Positions 24,462-39,400 of a stretch of 64,000 nt of DNA are shown in pieces. A program made the position numbers and the translations under genes. The notes beneath the pieces were generated by a model that did not search any database, was not told where the DNA came from, and saw only the letters and a program-made list of their open reading frames with translations. How positions within the stretch are numbered: the first letter of the stretch is position 1; the number at the start of each line of letters is the position of its first letter. The DNA lies in contig DESZ01000017.1 of NCBI GenBank assembly GCA_002361485.1, positions 38,840 through 102,839 of the forward strand, in the 5' to 3' direction. Origin of the DNA: Cyanobacteria bacterium UBA3301 (GTDB lineage Bacteria; Cyanobacteriota; Vampirovibrionia; Gastranaerophilales; Gastranaerophilaceae).

Positions 24462-27400
24462 TTATATATTTTTAGAATTATTTTGTTTTGAAGATACGGA
24501 ATCTATAGATTTAATAACTTTTTTATTTTGGTTTGATTTATTTCTTTCAACTTTTGTTTTTGAAGGGTCTTTACCAATATTCCATCTAAAGCCTGCTTGC
24601 AATACGATACCGTTTCTTCCGCCGTTTCTTAACATTGTTTGGAAGAACGCCGTAAACTTATCTGACCAAGACTTCTGAATACCTACTCCATATTGTACAT
24701 ATGGTTTTACAGATAATTGAGGTAAAGCCGTTTGAGAGGCAGTTACGTGATTTCCGCCTGCGTAAATATTCCATACCATATCTATTCCGGCGTATGGCTG
24801 CCAGCCTGTTTTTGTATTGCCGATAACTTTTACCCCGGGTATTAATTGAATTGTATTCAAAGGATCAGAATCTATTCTTACACCTGCCGCATTTGTATAA
24901 TCAAATGTATTTACAAATGTATAACCCGTATATAATGAAGGTTGTACTATTACTTTACCGCCCTTTATTTCCCAATTATAACCGGTTTTATTTGCGATAC
25001 CTGCGGTTAACATTGCAAAATTGTCATTACCATACATTGTATATGCTTCAGCTGCACTCGCTCCTGCAGATAATGTTAAACCTGTAAAGAAGTTGCCTTT
25101 ATACAATGTACCGGTTACACCCAATGTTCCGCCCTGTTGATTCATACTTATGCCGTCATAAGACATATGGTTTCCGTTATATCCGACAAATGCAGATACA
25201 ACACCTTTATATCCGTGTTTTAGGTTGTATAAATCGGTATCACCGCCATATAATGCACCGTATGCTACATTCGATACTCCAGGGCCGCCTTTTAATTTAA
25301 CTTTTTCAAATGTTGTATAAGGTTTTGTCCACATTGCCTGTGAGGTTTCAGGTATTGCAGATGTACGATATACAGGAGCTCCTTCAGATAATGCATAAGT
25401 GTTAATTGTTTCTGCAGCCATTCTTTGTGAACTTGTATATTTTGTATATCTGTTCATGTGGAAGAATGAATCTTGCAATGTTTGTGATTGTGTTAAAAAT
25501 CCACCGATTTGTTGAGCTACCGAACTTGCCATAACAGCAGGGTTGAAATCTCTATATTGATTTCCTGTTCCTGCGTATGTCAACCAACCGCCTGATACAT
25601 TACCATCTAAGTATCTGATTGGAGTTAATATTCTCGGCAATTTGAAGGTATCAGAAGTTACATTCTTTCTGCCTAATGTCGTTGTATCGCCTAAATGTAC
25701 TCTGATATAATCTTTTGTTGTTTTACCTGTTATATTTACGCCCGTTACATTGATTGAACCGCCGTTATTCGTTACTCCGTTATTTAAGAATTTATCGGAT
25801 GATTCATCATCTAATCTGAAATCAAGTTTTAATCCTGTTTTCTTATTGATTGTAACATTGCCGAGATTGATTGTATCTATTTTTCCGTTTCCTGAATGGA
25901 TATTACCGCCGTTTGCTTCAAATCCCGCTACTTCTTTTTGATTACCAAATACCAAAGTACCATTATACAAAGCTAACGTGTTATTATCAAGATTGTTATT
26001 TAATACAACGGTTCCGTTATTTTCATTACGCAATTCGACACGGCCGTTTCCTTTCACGTCAACAACAGTTGCTCCGCTATCTACATATTTGATTGTTCCG
26101 TCATTGTTTATTGAATCACTTGTTAACGTTGCTATTTTTGTTGTTATTTCACCATTTGAAAGGTTTTCAACAACTGCGGTTATCACACCTTTATTGGTTA
26201 CTTTTCCGTCATTGGTAAGTTTTGTATCAAGTTTTGAATTATTTGTTAAATTCGCGCCATTGTTGTTGATTACATCACCTTTAATTGAACCGTTATTTAT
26301 TGCTGTACCGTTATTTATCAAATCACCGTCAACAGTTCCGTTATTAGTCAATTTAGCATCACTATTATTTGTTAAGCCGTCTGTTGTCTTAATATTTGAA
26401 TTATTTACCAGAGTTCCGTCATTGACTACTGATTTTTGAGTTATATCACCGCTGTTTTTGGAATTACCAGTAAATGTTGTTGTACCATCGCCTGTAATAG
26501 TATTTTTGTTTTCTCCGCCTGTTAAATTCAATTTGCCTTCATTATCTATTTCGCTGTTTGCAATTAAATTATCAGCTTTTGATGTTAATTCACCATTATT
26601 TACGATTGAATCTTGTTCAACTTTTTCGGATACATTAACTTTTGCATCACTGCCAACGGTTGTAGTACCTGAAGTACCCGTGATTTTACCTGTAATATTT
26701 GTATCGGAATCAATATTCAAATCACCGTTATTAGTTGTATTTGCACTTAATGTTGTTGTGCCGTCACCGTCTATTGTTATTTCGGAACCGTCAGCGTTAT
26801 TTACAGTTCCGCCGATATTCATATCTTCGCCGTTTAGAGTTAATGTTGCATTTGAATCTTCCGTGCCGTTATTTATTGCACCTGTATTATTTAATGCATC
26901 AGATATTGTTGCATCACCTTCGTTATTATAAGTGCCTGCATTATCTAATGTTCCGACTTCGGTTGTACCTTTTGTGGTTAATTCATTATTCGCATCAATT
27001 TGAACTTTATCTTGTTCTAATGTGTCGTTAATTGTTACATCAGCATTAACTGTTGTTGTACCGTCTGTATATGAAGAAATCTTGGTTGTACCGTCACCTT
27101 TAATACTGTCAATATTGTCTTCGCCTTCCAATACCAAATTACCGCCGTTGCCGTCAGAATCTTTATTATTCGCAATATCTGTCGTATTGTCGGTAAAGTC
27201 GGTGTTTCTTACATTAACGCTTCCGCCGTTATTATTTATTGCGGTATCAAATCCGCTATATTCATCAACATTATTTACGGATAATGTTTGGTCTTTATTA
27301 ACAGTTATTCCTTCGGAATCACCTTCGCCCGTTACTTTATGACCGTTACCGCTTATTGATAATGAGTTACCATGTAATTCGCCTAAATCGCCGACTTCTT

Positions 27401-30400
27401 CATCATCATTCATAGCATAAACTTTTTGTTTAGTATCTGATGATACAGCAACAGGTAATGTTGAATATTCTGCTAATAATTGACCTCTTTGGTCATCATA
27501 AGTAACAAGGAAGCTGTCTTTACCGCCATTTTCAGGATTACTGTATAAAACGGTTGCTTCAACATTTGAACCTAAAGCCACATAATCTTTATTTCTTAAT
27601 GTATCGTCAACTACATCCACATACATTGACATTTTTTCAATTGCATCAGACATTATGTTAATGTTATTTATCAATATATGATTTTTATTATCTTGAGCAT
27701 CTGTTCCTTGTACAACACCTTTTGATGCGGAAATAACATCGGCTTTTTCTGTTGCAAAATCAGCATCAATATATAAATCTAAATTCTTATCTAATACGAC
27801 TTTACCTAAATCAACAGGATTTTCGCCGATATAATCATCCTTTATAGATAATGTACCGCCGTTTGCCGTTAACTGTTTAGCACCGTTAATACTGCCGTCT
27901 TTTGTTAATTGGGTTACTCCGTCGGTTAATTTCAATTCGTTACCGCTTATTGTTTTATTAACGGTTAAATCACCGGTTACCTCAACAGTACCTGTTGAAG
28001 CTCCGCCATAATTATTTTGAGTTGTTCCGCCTGTTAATATTACATGGCCTGCATTTGTTACCGCACCCTTCAAATTATCCGCATTTGAAGTCATTTCTCC
28101 GTTTGATTTGTTAGAAATTGATGCAATAATATCATTATTATTTGTCCAGGTGCCGTCATTGGTTACTGTCGTTTGAGTAATTGTCCCGTTATTAACAAAA
28201 GTATTGCCTTGAGTATTTGCAAAAGTTCCGGCACCGGTTACTGCACCCGCATTAGAACCGCCGTTTGCTACTATTGAATTTTTGTTTGTTACATCAGCGC
28301 CGATGGTATTATCAAATTCGGCTTTTATTGTACCCTCATTTGTTAATTGAGCCGCTGCATCTTCTATCGTGAATGTTCCCTGTTCAATAGTTGCTTTATT
28401 AGTTGTTGAACCTGATTTAAGATTTGTATCGCCTGAACCCGTAATATTATTAGCAATTACGTTTGTTCCCGTTAAATTAACCTTGCCTGATGTATTAGTA
28501 ATGCCGTTTGTATTACCCGAAATCTCAACATTTTTCAAGTTCAATACTGCATCTTCATCCGTTAATTCGGCTACTGAATTTGCGCCTGTTATCTTAACAT
28601 TATTCAAATTCAATGTTTGCTCATCTGCTAATTTGAATAAGTTATGTTTTGTATTTTCTGAATCTGTACCGTTGATTGTCGAACGTACACCGTCTGCAAA
28701 TACACCGTTTACGCTAAATTCACCTGTTGCGGTTGTACCTAAATCTTTTGTTGCAACATAAGTATCATCTTTTGTTACAAAATCAAAGGTTCTGTCATCT
28801 ATTTGTGCGGTATTAACAAGATACAATGTGTCATCAAGCTTTGATACTATATCAGTTGCTTGTCTGTGATCAAAAGTAATTCCGATAGAATCATTTGTTG
28901 TATCTTTTGTTGCCAGACGTAATTTACCGTAATCATCGCCCCAAGTGTCAGTATGTTTGTATTCATAATCAAATTGGGTATGTTGTTTTATTTCTTCGTC
29001 AACCGAATCTATTATACCGCGAGCTATTAAGTAATTCTTATCACCCAATTGGCTCTTTACATAATCACTCAAATCAAGCTGTATATCACCGTTTTGAGCC
29101 TTTAATACTTGTACAATAAATTCTTTTCCGCGCATATCTTCAGGAATATCATCAAAACTTCCTAAAGTTATATTCAAATTATTTAATAATACTTTACCTG
29201 AAGAATCAGCACTTGTTGTTTGAATCTTATCAGCAAGTTTATTTGTAACATCAACATCTATTACCCATTTTGCATCAGTATCGGATGTTAATTTGTTGAT
29301 TACAAATTCATCACCTGCGTGATTGTCTGATAAATCGACTGTTGCATCTTCAGTTGTTGTTAAAGTATCTGTCGTTGCCGCAAATGTATTCGTATTTATC
29401 TTTAATGTACCGGATGTTAATGTCGTATCAGCATTCGCTATCGTTCCGTTGATTGTAGATGTAGCTGTTCCGTTAATATCAACAGTATATTTTGCACTGC
29501 CTGTTATATTACCGTCAACGTAGGAGTCTTTAATATTAATTTTTGCTCCCGTATTAGATACATTAACTAATGCTGTTTCATTACCCGTTAATTTTACATT
29601 ATCCAATGTAAATTCCGTTGCATTTGCTAATTCAAAGCCCGTTTTACAGTTTAAATCAACCGTTGATTTATTAGCACCATTCGTTACACCAATAATTGAT
29701 ACATCAGTACCTTTAGTTTCGCCAACCCCCGTTACTGAAGGATAGTTTTCACCGACTTTGTATGTTGCGGCAGTATCAAACGTAAATTGTTTTACTTCAT
29801 TTGTATCCAATTGATTCCACAATGCTAACGTATCGCCCATCAAGCCTGTTTGTGTTCTTGTTGTATCCCAAACAGTATATTCATCTTTTACTTCCAAAGC
29901 GATTGAATCATTCGTTGTATTTGTTGTTGCTTCAACTAAAGTACCTTTTAAATCACCGCCGCGTTCGTATGTCTTATAAAGTTCCGTATACGCGGTAATT
30001 CTGTTTACGGTATCTTCTTCATCTCTTGATGTACGGCCTGCAAAATATTTTTGTGCCTTAATTTCATCACTCAATTCAAGGTATAAATTGCCGTTGCTTG
30101 CAGAATTTATTACCTGCGCTTTGAAATTAGGATTCAAATTCTGACTATCCAAGAAATTCAATCCCGTTATTGCAACTTTTCCTGAAGAATCAGCTCCGGC
30201 TACAAATTTATCAGCGCTGCCTGTTGATGTAATATCAATTGCATAAGAACCGTTGCCTGTTAACGTTCCTATATTGAAATTAGAAATCTTTGTATCTTGA
30301 GTAGAAATTACACCGTTATTAGCATTCAATGTTCCGACAATTCCTGCTCCGTCATACATATTTAAAGCTTGATTTACGTTTGTAATTCCGTTGCCTGTAA

Positions 30401-33400
30401 TTCTATCAGATAAAGTTCCTGACAAATTCAACAAGTTTGCGTTATCAATTGTTCCGCCAACCGCTTGACGCGATGTGGTAAATTCTGCACCTGTTAAGAC
30501 TTTTACATTATTTGCAATATTTGCACCATTTACTATTGTGCCGTTTATATTGGTTGTACCACCGCCTGTTACATCATAAGCCAAAGTTCCGTCTTTTTTG
30601 AAGGTCAAATCACCTTCATTTGCAACAGCATGGTCGATACCTTCAACATTTACAGTTGCAAACGCACCGTCAGATACACTCAATGCACCGTTTACCAAAC
30701 CATCAGCCATTGTCAAACGACCGCCTGTTACGCTGATTGCTGTTTGAGTAATCGATGTATTTCCGCTAAATTCGGTAGTACCCAATTTAACTTCGGTATT
30801 ACCTGCACCCGTAATATTATTAGCAATTACGTTTGTTCCGGTTAAATTAACCTTGCCTGATGTATTAGTAATGCCGTTTGTATTACCCGAAATCTCAACA
30901 TTTTTCAAGTTCAATACTGCATCTTCATCCGTTAATTCGGCTACTGAATTTGCGCCTGTTATCTTAACATTATTCAAATTCAATGTTTGTTCATCTGCTA
31001 ATTTGAATAAATTATGTTTTGTATTTTCTGCATCTGTACCGTTGATTGTTGAACGTACACCGTCTGCAAATACACCGTTTACGCTAAATTCACCTGTTGC
31101 GGTTGTGCCTAAATCTTTTGTTGCAACATAAATATCGTCTTTTGTTACAAAATCAAAGGTTCTTTCATTTATTTGTGCTGTATTTACCAAATACAACGTG
31201 TCATCAATCTTTTCATACTCATATCGATTTGCACTGCTATTTATTGTTATACCGATTGAATCATTGGTTGTATCTTTTGTCGCAAGCCCCAATCTGCCAA
31301 AGGTATCAAGATATGTATGAGTTCTCATGTAATCTTTGTCAAATTGAGTATGTTGTGCAACAGCTTCTTCTGTTGCTCCGGAATATGTTTCTGCCAATAA
31401 ATAATCCGTATTGCCAAGCTGTTGTTGTTTTACATAATCACTCAAATCAAGCTGAATATTATTATTTTGCGCCTTTAATATCTGCATTATAAATGTCTTG
31501 CCGCGCATATCTTCAGGAATTGTATTAAATCCGCCTGCTGTTATATTCAAATTATCTATTTTTACAATACCGGATGAATCGGCTGAAACTGCATTGATTA
31601 TATCATTTGTGAAATCATGTTCATTATTAACTGCAACATCAATATTCCATTTTGCTAAATTATTCGAAGTTAACTTATTAATTATATAAGTATCACCTGC
31701 TGCCCCGTTTGTTAAATCTACCGTCGCATTACTTGTTGTTGTTAAACTATCATTAGTATCAGCAAAAGTATCTGTATTGATTTTTAATGTGCCTGAAGCT
31801 AATGTCGCATCTGTATTTGTAACGGTACCATTTATTGTTGTAACACCCGTTCCGTTTATTGTTGTTGCAAAATGCTCCTCACCGACGATATTTCCGTCAA
31901 TATAAGCATCTGTCAATGTTACTTTTGCAGCTTCATTTGAAACTGTCACTAAAGCTGTTTGATTACCCGTTAATTTTACGTCAGATAATGTGAAATCTGT
32001 CGCATTTTTAAGTTCAAAACCTGTCTTGCCATCTAAATCAATAGTAGATTTATTATTACCATCGGTTACACCTAAAACTGAGACCTTATCACCCTTAGTT
32101 TCGCCAACACCGGTTACGGATGCAAAGTTTTCACCAACCTTATATGTTTCTGCAGCATCAAATGTAAATTGTTTTTCTTGGGTTGTATCTAATTGATTCC
32201 ACAAAGCCAAAGTGTCGCCTAAAAGACCTGTTTCAGTTCTTTGGTCATCTGCATCCCAAACAGTGTATTCATCTTTTATGACTATTGATATTGAATCATT
32301 TGTTGTAGATGTTGTAGATTCAACCAAATTACCGTATAAATCGCCGCCACGTTCTAAAGTGTGATAAAGCCTTGTATAAGCAGTAATTCTGTTAACTTCT
32401 TCTTCTTCAGGACGAGCGGTTCTGCCTGCGAAGAATCTTTGTTCTTTTAACGTGTCGCTTAATTGTACATAAACATCATCTGTTCCATTTGTATCAACAA
32501 TTTGAGCTTTAAACGTCGAATCCAAAACAGAACCCGTTACAAAATTGACACTGTCTAATAATATCTTACCTGATGAGGTATTACCAACTATAAATTTATC
32601 TGCGCTACTTTGTGTGCCTGCTGCAAGAACATCAATAGAATATGTCGCATCACCTGTTAACGTTCCGATATTGATATCAGCATCAATAACTCCGTCTTGA
32701 GTTGAAATATTTCCGTTATTTGCATTCAATGTGCCGACAATTCCGGAACCGTCATGCATATTCAAAGATGAAATAACTTTTGTTACACCGTTACCTGTAA
32801 TAACATCAGACATTGTGCCTGACAAATTCAATTTACTTGCGTTATCTATTGAACCGCTGACATTTTCTCTTGCCGTTGAAAATTCTGCGCCTTCTGCGAT
32901 ATGAACATCATTTTCTATATCTGCGCCATTTACTATATTTGCGGTTATGTTTGTTGTACCATTACCTGTTACATTTTGGATTAATGTTCCGTCTTTTTTA
33001 AGATTCAACGTACCTTCGTTTGCTACGGTTTGATTAATACCTTGAGTATTTACGGTTGCTGTTCCGTTTTGACCGATTGACAAAGCACCTCTGACAGAAC
33101 CGTCAGTCATCGTCAATGAACCATCAGTAACATTGATTGCGCTTTGAATAATTGATGAATTGCCTGCGATTACAGTATTTGCACCTGTTACGTTAAAGCT
33201 TCCGGTGCCGGTTACGCTTGTTGTCAAATATACATCGCCGTCGGTTGCATTAATTGTACCTGCGTTGGAAATACCATATGAACTCTTTGTGGTATCCATC
33301 GAAACATTATCAAGATTTACAACCGCATCCGCATTTGTAACTTTTAATAACGCATTATTCTTATACGCTAAATTTGTAAACTTAACATCAGAAATATTCA

Positions 33401-36400
33401 ATTCGGTATCTTTATCAAGTTCCCAACCCGAATATTTATGCATGTTGATTGTTGAAACCTGAGGATTGCCTTCGCCATCAAGCCCTGCAACACCTTTAAC
33501 ATCAATTTTTCCTGTTGCAACTTCATTCAAGTTATCGGATAAATGATAAATATTAGAAGAATCTTCAAATACAAATTCTCTGTCACCGATATCCGCTCTT
33601 GATAACAATTTTAATGTGTCACCTAACTTATAGCGCTGTTCGCCTGTTACCGTACGCATACGATAAAGTTTCAATGAGTCATTTTCGGTATCGGTTGTAC
33701 CTAAAGCCATACGACCCCAAACTTCGTAATCCTGTTCGGTTTGAAAATATTCATCAGTCCACATAGTATGAGGATCAATTTCATCTGTTGAAAGAATTAT
33801 GTGGTTATCGCCCAAATGATAATCGCCGTCTAATTGAGATGCAACCGTTTCAGAGAATTGCAATTGCAAATCGTCACTGTCGGTTTTTAGAATTTGAATA
33901 ACATATTCATCGTCAATACTTATATTTTGAACTCTGCCTATAATATTGAATTCATCCAACGGAATAATACCCGTACCGCCATAAGCAACGATAGTATCGG
34001 TTTCGCGTTCTGATAAATCAATATCTATTGCATATTTTGTTTTGTCGCCTGCGGTCAGATTAGAAATTGTATATTCTTCAATTTCGTCGTTATTCATATA
34101 GATATAACCGCCGTCAGTGACAAGATTTGTATTATCGGAAGCGAATGTATTAGGATTAAATATCAAACCGCCTTTTGTTAAATTTACATCGGCATTATTA
34201 ACCGTTCCGTTTAATGTTGTTGTATCAACACCTGACAATTCAAGATTAAAGTGTTCTGTACCTGTAATATTACCGTCAAGATTTGCTCCGCCGATAGTAA
34301 CTTTTGCATCCGAATCAGTTACGGTAATAATATCATCGCTTCCTGCGCCCGTTATACGAGTATTATTAATATTTAATGTTGTATTTTCGCCGACAACAAA
34401 CCCGTCGTGGTTTGCCAAGTCTATTGTAGATTGTTCATCACCGTTAATTAGACCGTTGATATTCATTATACCTTCGTTGGTAGTTCCCAAATCGTCGGTC
34501 AGGACATAAACATCTTCGGCATCATAAGATTCAAAAGTTCTTTCTTCCAAATCGGATTGGTTTACAAGAGTCAAGGTATCACCAAGCACTCCTGCAATCG
34601 TTGTATAATCATTCCAAGCCTGTGTTACATTCAAACCGATACTGTCGTTTGTATTTTGTGTAGTTGCAAGATACGCATCACCCCACAAAATACCTTCTCT
34701 TGTTCGGTTGTAATACTTGTCATTAAATCCCGTAACTTCTCTTATCGCATCTGCTTCATTACGTGTTAAATCTGATAAGCGGACTCTTTGAACGTTTTCT
34801 GACAGAGCAAGCTGTAATTCATCCGTATTACCTTTCAACACCTGTGTTACAAAATTTGTTGTATTGATTGAGCCGTTTAAGAAGTTAATATTATCAATCG
34901 TTACGGTACCTGATGAACGAGTATTTGATACCGTAATATTATCTGCTTTTTGGGCATTCAAATCCATATCAATATTGTATTTAACGGCATTAGCGGAAGT
35001 CAGACGAGACATTTGATAATCTTCGACGGTATCATTATCCATTCTCAAAGTACCGCCGTCAACATCAAATCGAGTAGTATCTTTCATTGTTGTTGCGCCG
35101 ATTACAAGTTCGCCTGAAGCTAATTTTGCATTTGCGCCGGAAACATCACCCGTAATAGTTGTACGTTTATCGCCTTGAATATTCAGGGTAAATACATCTT
35201 CAGAATTGATATTACCGTCAATATAAGCGTTATTGAGGTTGACTGTTGCGGTTGAGTCTGTTACATCAATTACGTCTTCTGTGCCCGTAATTTTTACGTT
35301 ATTAATATTAAATGTTGTCGGTTTATTAACGGTAAACAATTTATGACCGTCGGAATTGATTACGGAGCCGTCTTCTGTACCGTTTATTGAAAATTCACCC
35401 GAATATAGAGGTGTCAAATCTTCTGTTACAGTGTATTCATCATCCGTGCGGAAGTTAAAGTTACGGATTTCGTTGTTTCTTGATTCGCCGATAATACGCA
35501 ATGTATCATAATCTTTATTAACCAACTGGGTAATAGAGTCGTTAGTAGTATCGGTAGTAGCAAGCGCATACCCTTCTGTTTGGTGATAAATTTCGTCATT
35601 ATAAACCGTAGCGCCCAACGAACCGCGAACATCTTCTACAATATTGATGTGTTCAGGATTCAATTCCAATTGGATATTGTCGTTAATTGTTTTGAGGACT
35701 TGAACCGTTGCAAAATCGTCTTTGTTAGCCAAAATATTCAAATAATCAATATAAACTCTGCCCGATGAAGCTTCATTCATAGAGAAATTATCAGCAGTTT
35801 CATTATTGAAATCCACATCAATAGTCCATTTTGCATCATTGGTTGATGTCCAAGAATTGAAATGATAATCGTACGGTGTATCATTTGCGGTTGTGATATT
35901 TACACCGGTATTGGAAGTAACATCACCGCCTAAAATATCTGCGAATAATGAAATCTTAGAATCATAATCACCTGTTAATACGGCGTTGTAGCGTCTGTCC
36001 GTCCAGTGATTTACATCTGTTATGCCTTCAATAAATCCAAATCCGGTAATTCTGTCATTCATCAATATATGACCGCCGGTATCAGCTTGCAGAGTAAGAG
36101 TTGTATTATGAGTTACCATATCAATTGCGCTACTAAATGTTTGACCTTGATATGTTGCCGTGTTGCCCGTAAATTCAGTCAATCCGTTTTCACCTGTTGC
36201 AATAATTTTTAAATTTATGCAACTTCTTATGGCACCGCCTGATGCCCAGCCATAAGATGAAGTTGCTGCAGCTGTTCTATTTGTTGTAACAGAGTTATTT
36301 ATAAATCTTGAATTGACAATACCGTTTGTTATTGCTGTATTGGTATTCAAATATAATGCTCCGCCATATGCATTAGCCGATGTAGATACGGTTGAATTGT

Positions 36401-39400
36401 TCTCAAATAAATTATTTTTAAACGTAGTAATTCTTCCGCTTGCACCACTTAGGAATAATGCTCCGCCCATAGCAGTACCACCACTTGCTATAGCTTTGTT
36501 ATTTTTAAATGTGGTATTAGATAGTTCTCCTAACTTCGTATTGTCAATAAAAATACCACCACCATAAGCATAATAATTACCCGTTGATGTATGCTGAACA
36601 TAGTTATTTTCAAAAATAGAGTCGGCTATTTTAGTTATCGGTGAACCGCTAAATATGGCACCACCGTATATATGTTGGTTACCGCCTGAATGCTTTGCAT
36701 AGTTACCGTCAAATTTTACATATTGAATATTACCTATACTGCCGACACCAGCCTGATATATAGCACCGCCTCGAGCAAATTGAGAATTATTAGTACCATG
36801 GTATACATAATTATCTTTAAATAATGTATAATTTATTGAGCCGTCATCATTGACTGAACCTTTAATATTTGAGATTACACCGTAAGCTTTACCTATAGCA
36901 CCGCCATAAACACTATATCCGTTGGTTTGAGTTATATAGTTACCTTCAAATGTAGAATCTAAGATATTTGAAAGGGTAACACCATTATTCATATAAATAG
37001 CGCCACCACAAGCGACATTTCCGACAGCTGCGGCATGGTTACCTTTAAACGTGGTGTTTTGGATAGTCGTTATTTTTGAATTGTTAGTTACAAGGGATAT
37101 CGCACCGCCACCTGAACGATTAGATGAATAATTGCCTTCAAACAGTGTATCCGTTATCAAATTAACTGTTGCAGGATTGGCAACACGCAAAGCGCCACCA
37201 TCATAGTATGAATGATTACCTTTAAAGGTTGAATTTTTTATTGTACCTATACTACCATTTGAAACAGAAAGAGCTCCTGCATAATCAGCATAGTTATTTT
37301 CAAATAATACATTATCGATTTCTTTAATTAAAGAAGAACCTGAAACCTGAACCGTTGCAAAAGTATAATTAGCTCCGGTTCCCTTATTATCTTTTACAAC
37401 AGAATCTTTGAACGAATCAACAACAGTACCGCCTGTAAATAATGCGGCAATACCTTGCGGCTGATAACCTGATGTAGTAGTATTACCGATAAATTCGGTA
37501 TTTAAAATCTGATGAATGGTTGAATTGTTTGAATATAGCCCGATGCCATATCCTTGAGTTGTTTGAGCAGTAAATTTATTTGAATTGTTATTAAATTTAG
37601 ACCCAACAATTTGTGAGATTTCTGAATTATCTAATCTCAACGCTGAAGTATTATTCAATACATTACTCTTTGAACCCGTCAGGGTAGATGTATTATTGCT
37701 GAAAACAGAATTAATAATACCGCCTGTGTAGCGAGTTTCTGTCGTCATAACAGGATTGCCTTCACCATCTGTTACAGGGTTGCCTTCTTCATCATACGTC
37801 GGAACTTCTACAGTATAAGTATCCCCGACCTTTGTGTTATCTAAATGTAACACAGCACCCGTCATTGACGGATTATAGTATACCGTATCAGAGTTTGTAT
37901 ATTTGATAGTATTATTACTGAATGATGAATCTTTTATCTGCGAAACTGTTGCGCCCGTGAGATTAACTAGATACGCGCTGAAGTTATCCGTACCCGATTC
38001 ATCAATCGTAACGTTATCAAAAGTTGTATTTACGATACCGCCTGTTGCTTCATGAGTATCAGGGTCGATATTACCAAACTTACCGCCGTCACTTGTTAAA
38101 ATGTTTTTGTAACCGTTTAAAAACTCAATATTTGAAATGTTAAACGTAGAGCCTGAGCCTACATTGATACCTTCTCTGTGAGTAACCGTTTCGACTTCAA
38201 CTCCGTCAACAATTTTTGTATCATAACCTATATTGATTTTGGAGCGGGTAACTTCGCCTGTTTCATCATTAACTGATGAAACACCGATGATATTTTCAAC
38301 GCCTGATGCTTGAGTTCCCGGAACTTCTGTTGATTTGTATACATCATTTTCTGTTCTGAAGCGGAAGAATTTTTCTGTCGAACCTGCATTATATTGGTTC
38401 CACATTGATAATAAATCACCGCCATGATATACGGAATCATCGTAATCAATCCTATCTACCGTCCATTTAATACTATCATCGGGCGTATCCGTTGTTGCCA
38501 ATACAACAGATGAATATACGGTATAATAATCCGTATGCATACCAAATTGTGCATCATAATATGTATCTGCGGCAACATCATCATACGTATCAACTTTGTC
38601 CTGATATGAACTGTAGAGTTTATCTTCCCCTTCTCGAGGAACTAATACCAAGCGTGAAAAATCGGTATCTCCGACTGTTCCGCCTTTTAAGATTTGGATA
38701 ATATCTGTTTCGCCCGCAACACGATTTGAGCGGTTTACCCATGCCGATGTAAGTCGGAATATACCGTCTGAATCTTCATTTAACAGGAAGGATTGTGATT
38801 TGTTTGCTACGGCATCAATATTTAATGACAAATTACCCGTACCCTTTGCCGTACCTAAAGTATACTCCGTTCCGTATCCTGCAGCAGACAAACTGCCGTT
38901 ATTTAAATTAAATTTTCCTGTTGTTGCAATACCGCCGTCACCTGATAGAGAAATCGCGTCATTGATATAAGTTGTACCCGTACCCGTGATTGTTTTATCC
39001 AAATCGCCATGAGTATAGAAATTGCCGTCGTTATTGATTGAACTGAATAAAAATTCCAACGGAGCATGGAAAGTACCCGTATCCAAAACATCTACAGGTG
39101 AATAAATACGTCTGCCCGATAAGGTTACATCGCCTGCAATCTCGGTTAACCCTGTCGCACCATTGATTGTACGTGCGATTGTACCGTCACCCAAGCGAAT
39201 TGTACCGTTTTGAGATAAGGTAACATCATTTCTGACATTATCAGCATCAATCTTTAACAATGCATCGGTATAAACCTGAATAGCAGCCGTAACATACTTG
39301 TTTGCCGTAACTTCAGCACCTGTTGCAATACGTAATGTACCGTCACTTATAACTGCGGCATTCATTGTACCGCCTGTCAACTGCAATATGGCAGCAGTAT

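Larger units (their letters stand above)
28431..33170 (-). repeat. Tandem duplication of a 2.37-2.40 kb unit (about 790-800 aa)
   Basis: Two units, about 30,801-33,170 and 28,431-30,800, align throughout. Each begins with a GTNVIANN-like region, runs through GTLNANNG-ISTQD, SADKF, FAGRT-R-EE-VNRITAY, EYTVWD, GDTLALWNQLDT, then EDMRGK and LDLSDYVK, and ends with DDTLYLVNTAQI. Offset is 2,370 at the ends and about 2,400 in the first half, so only small indels separate them. Confidence 0.8.
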
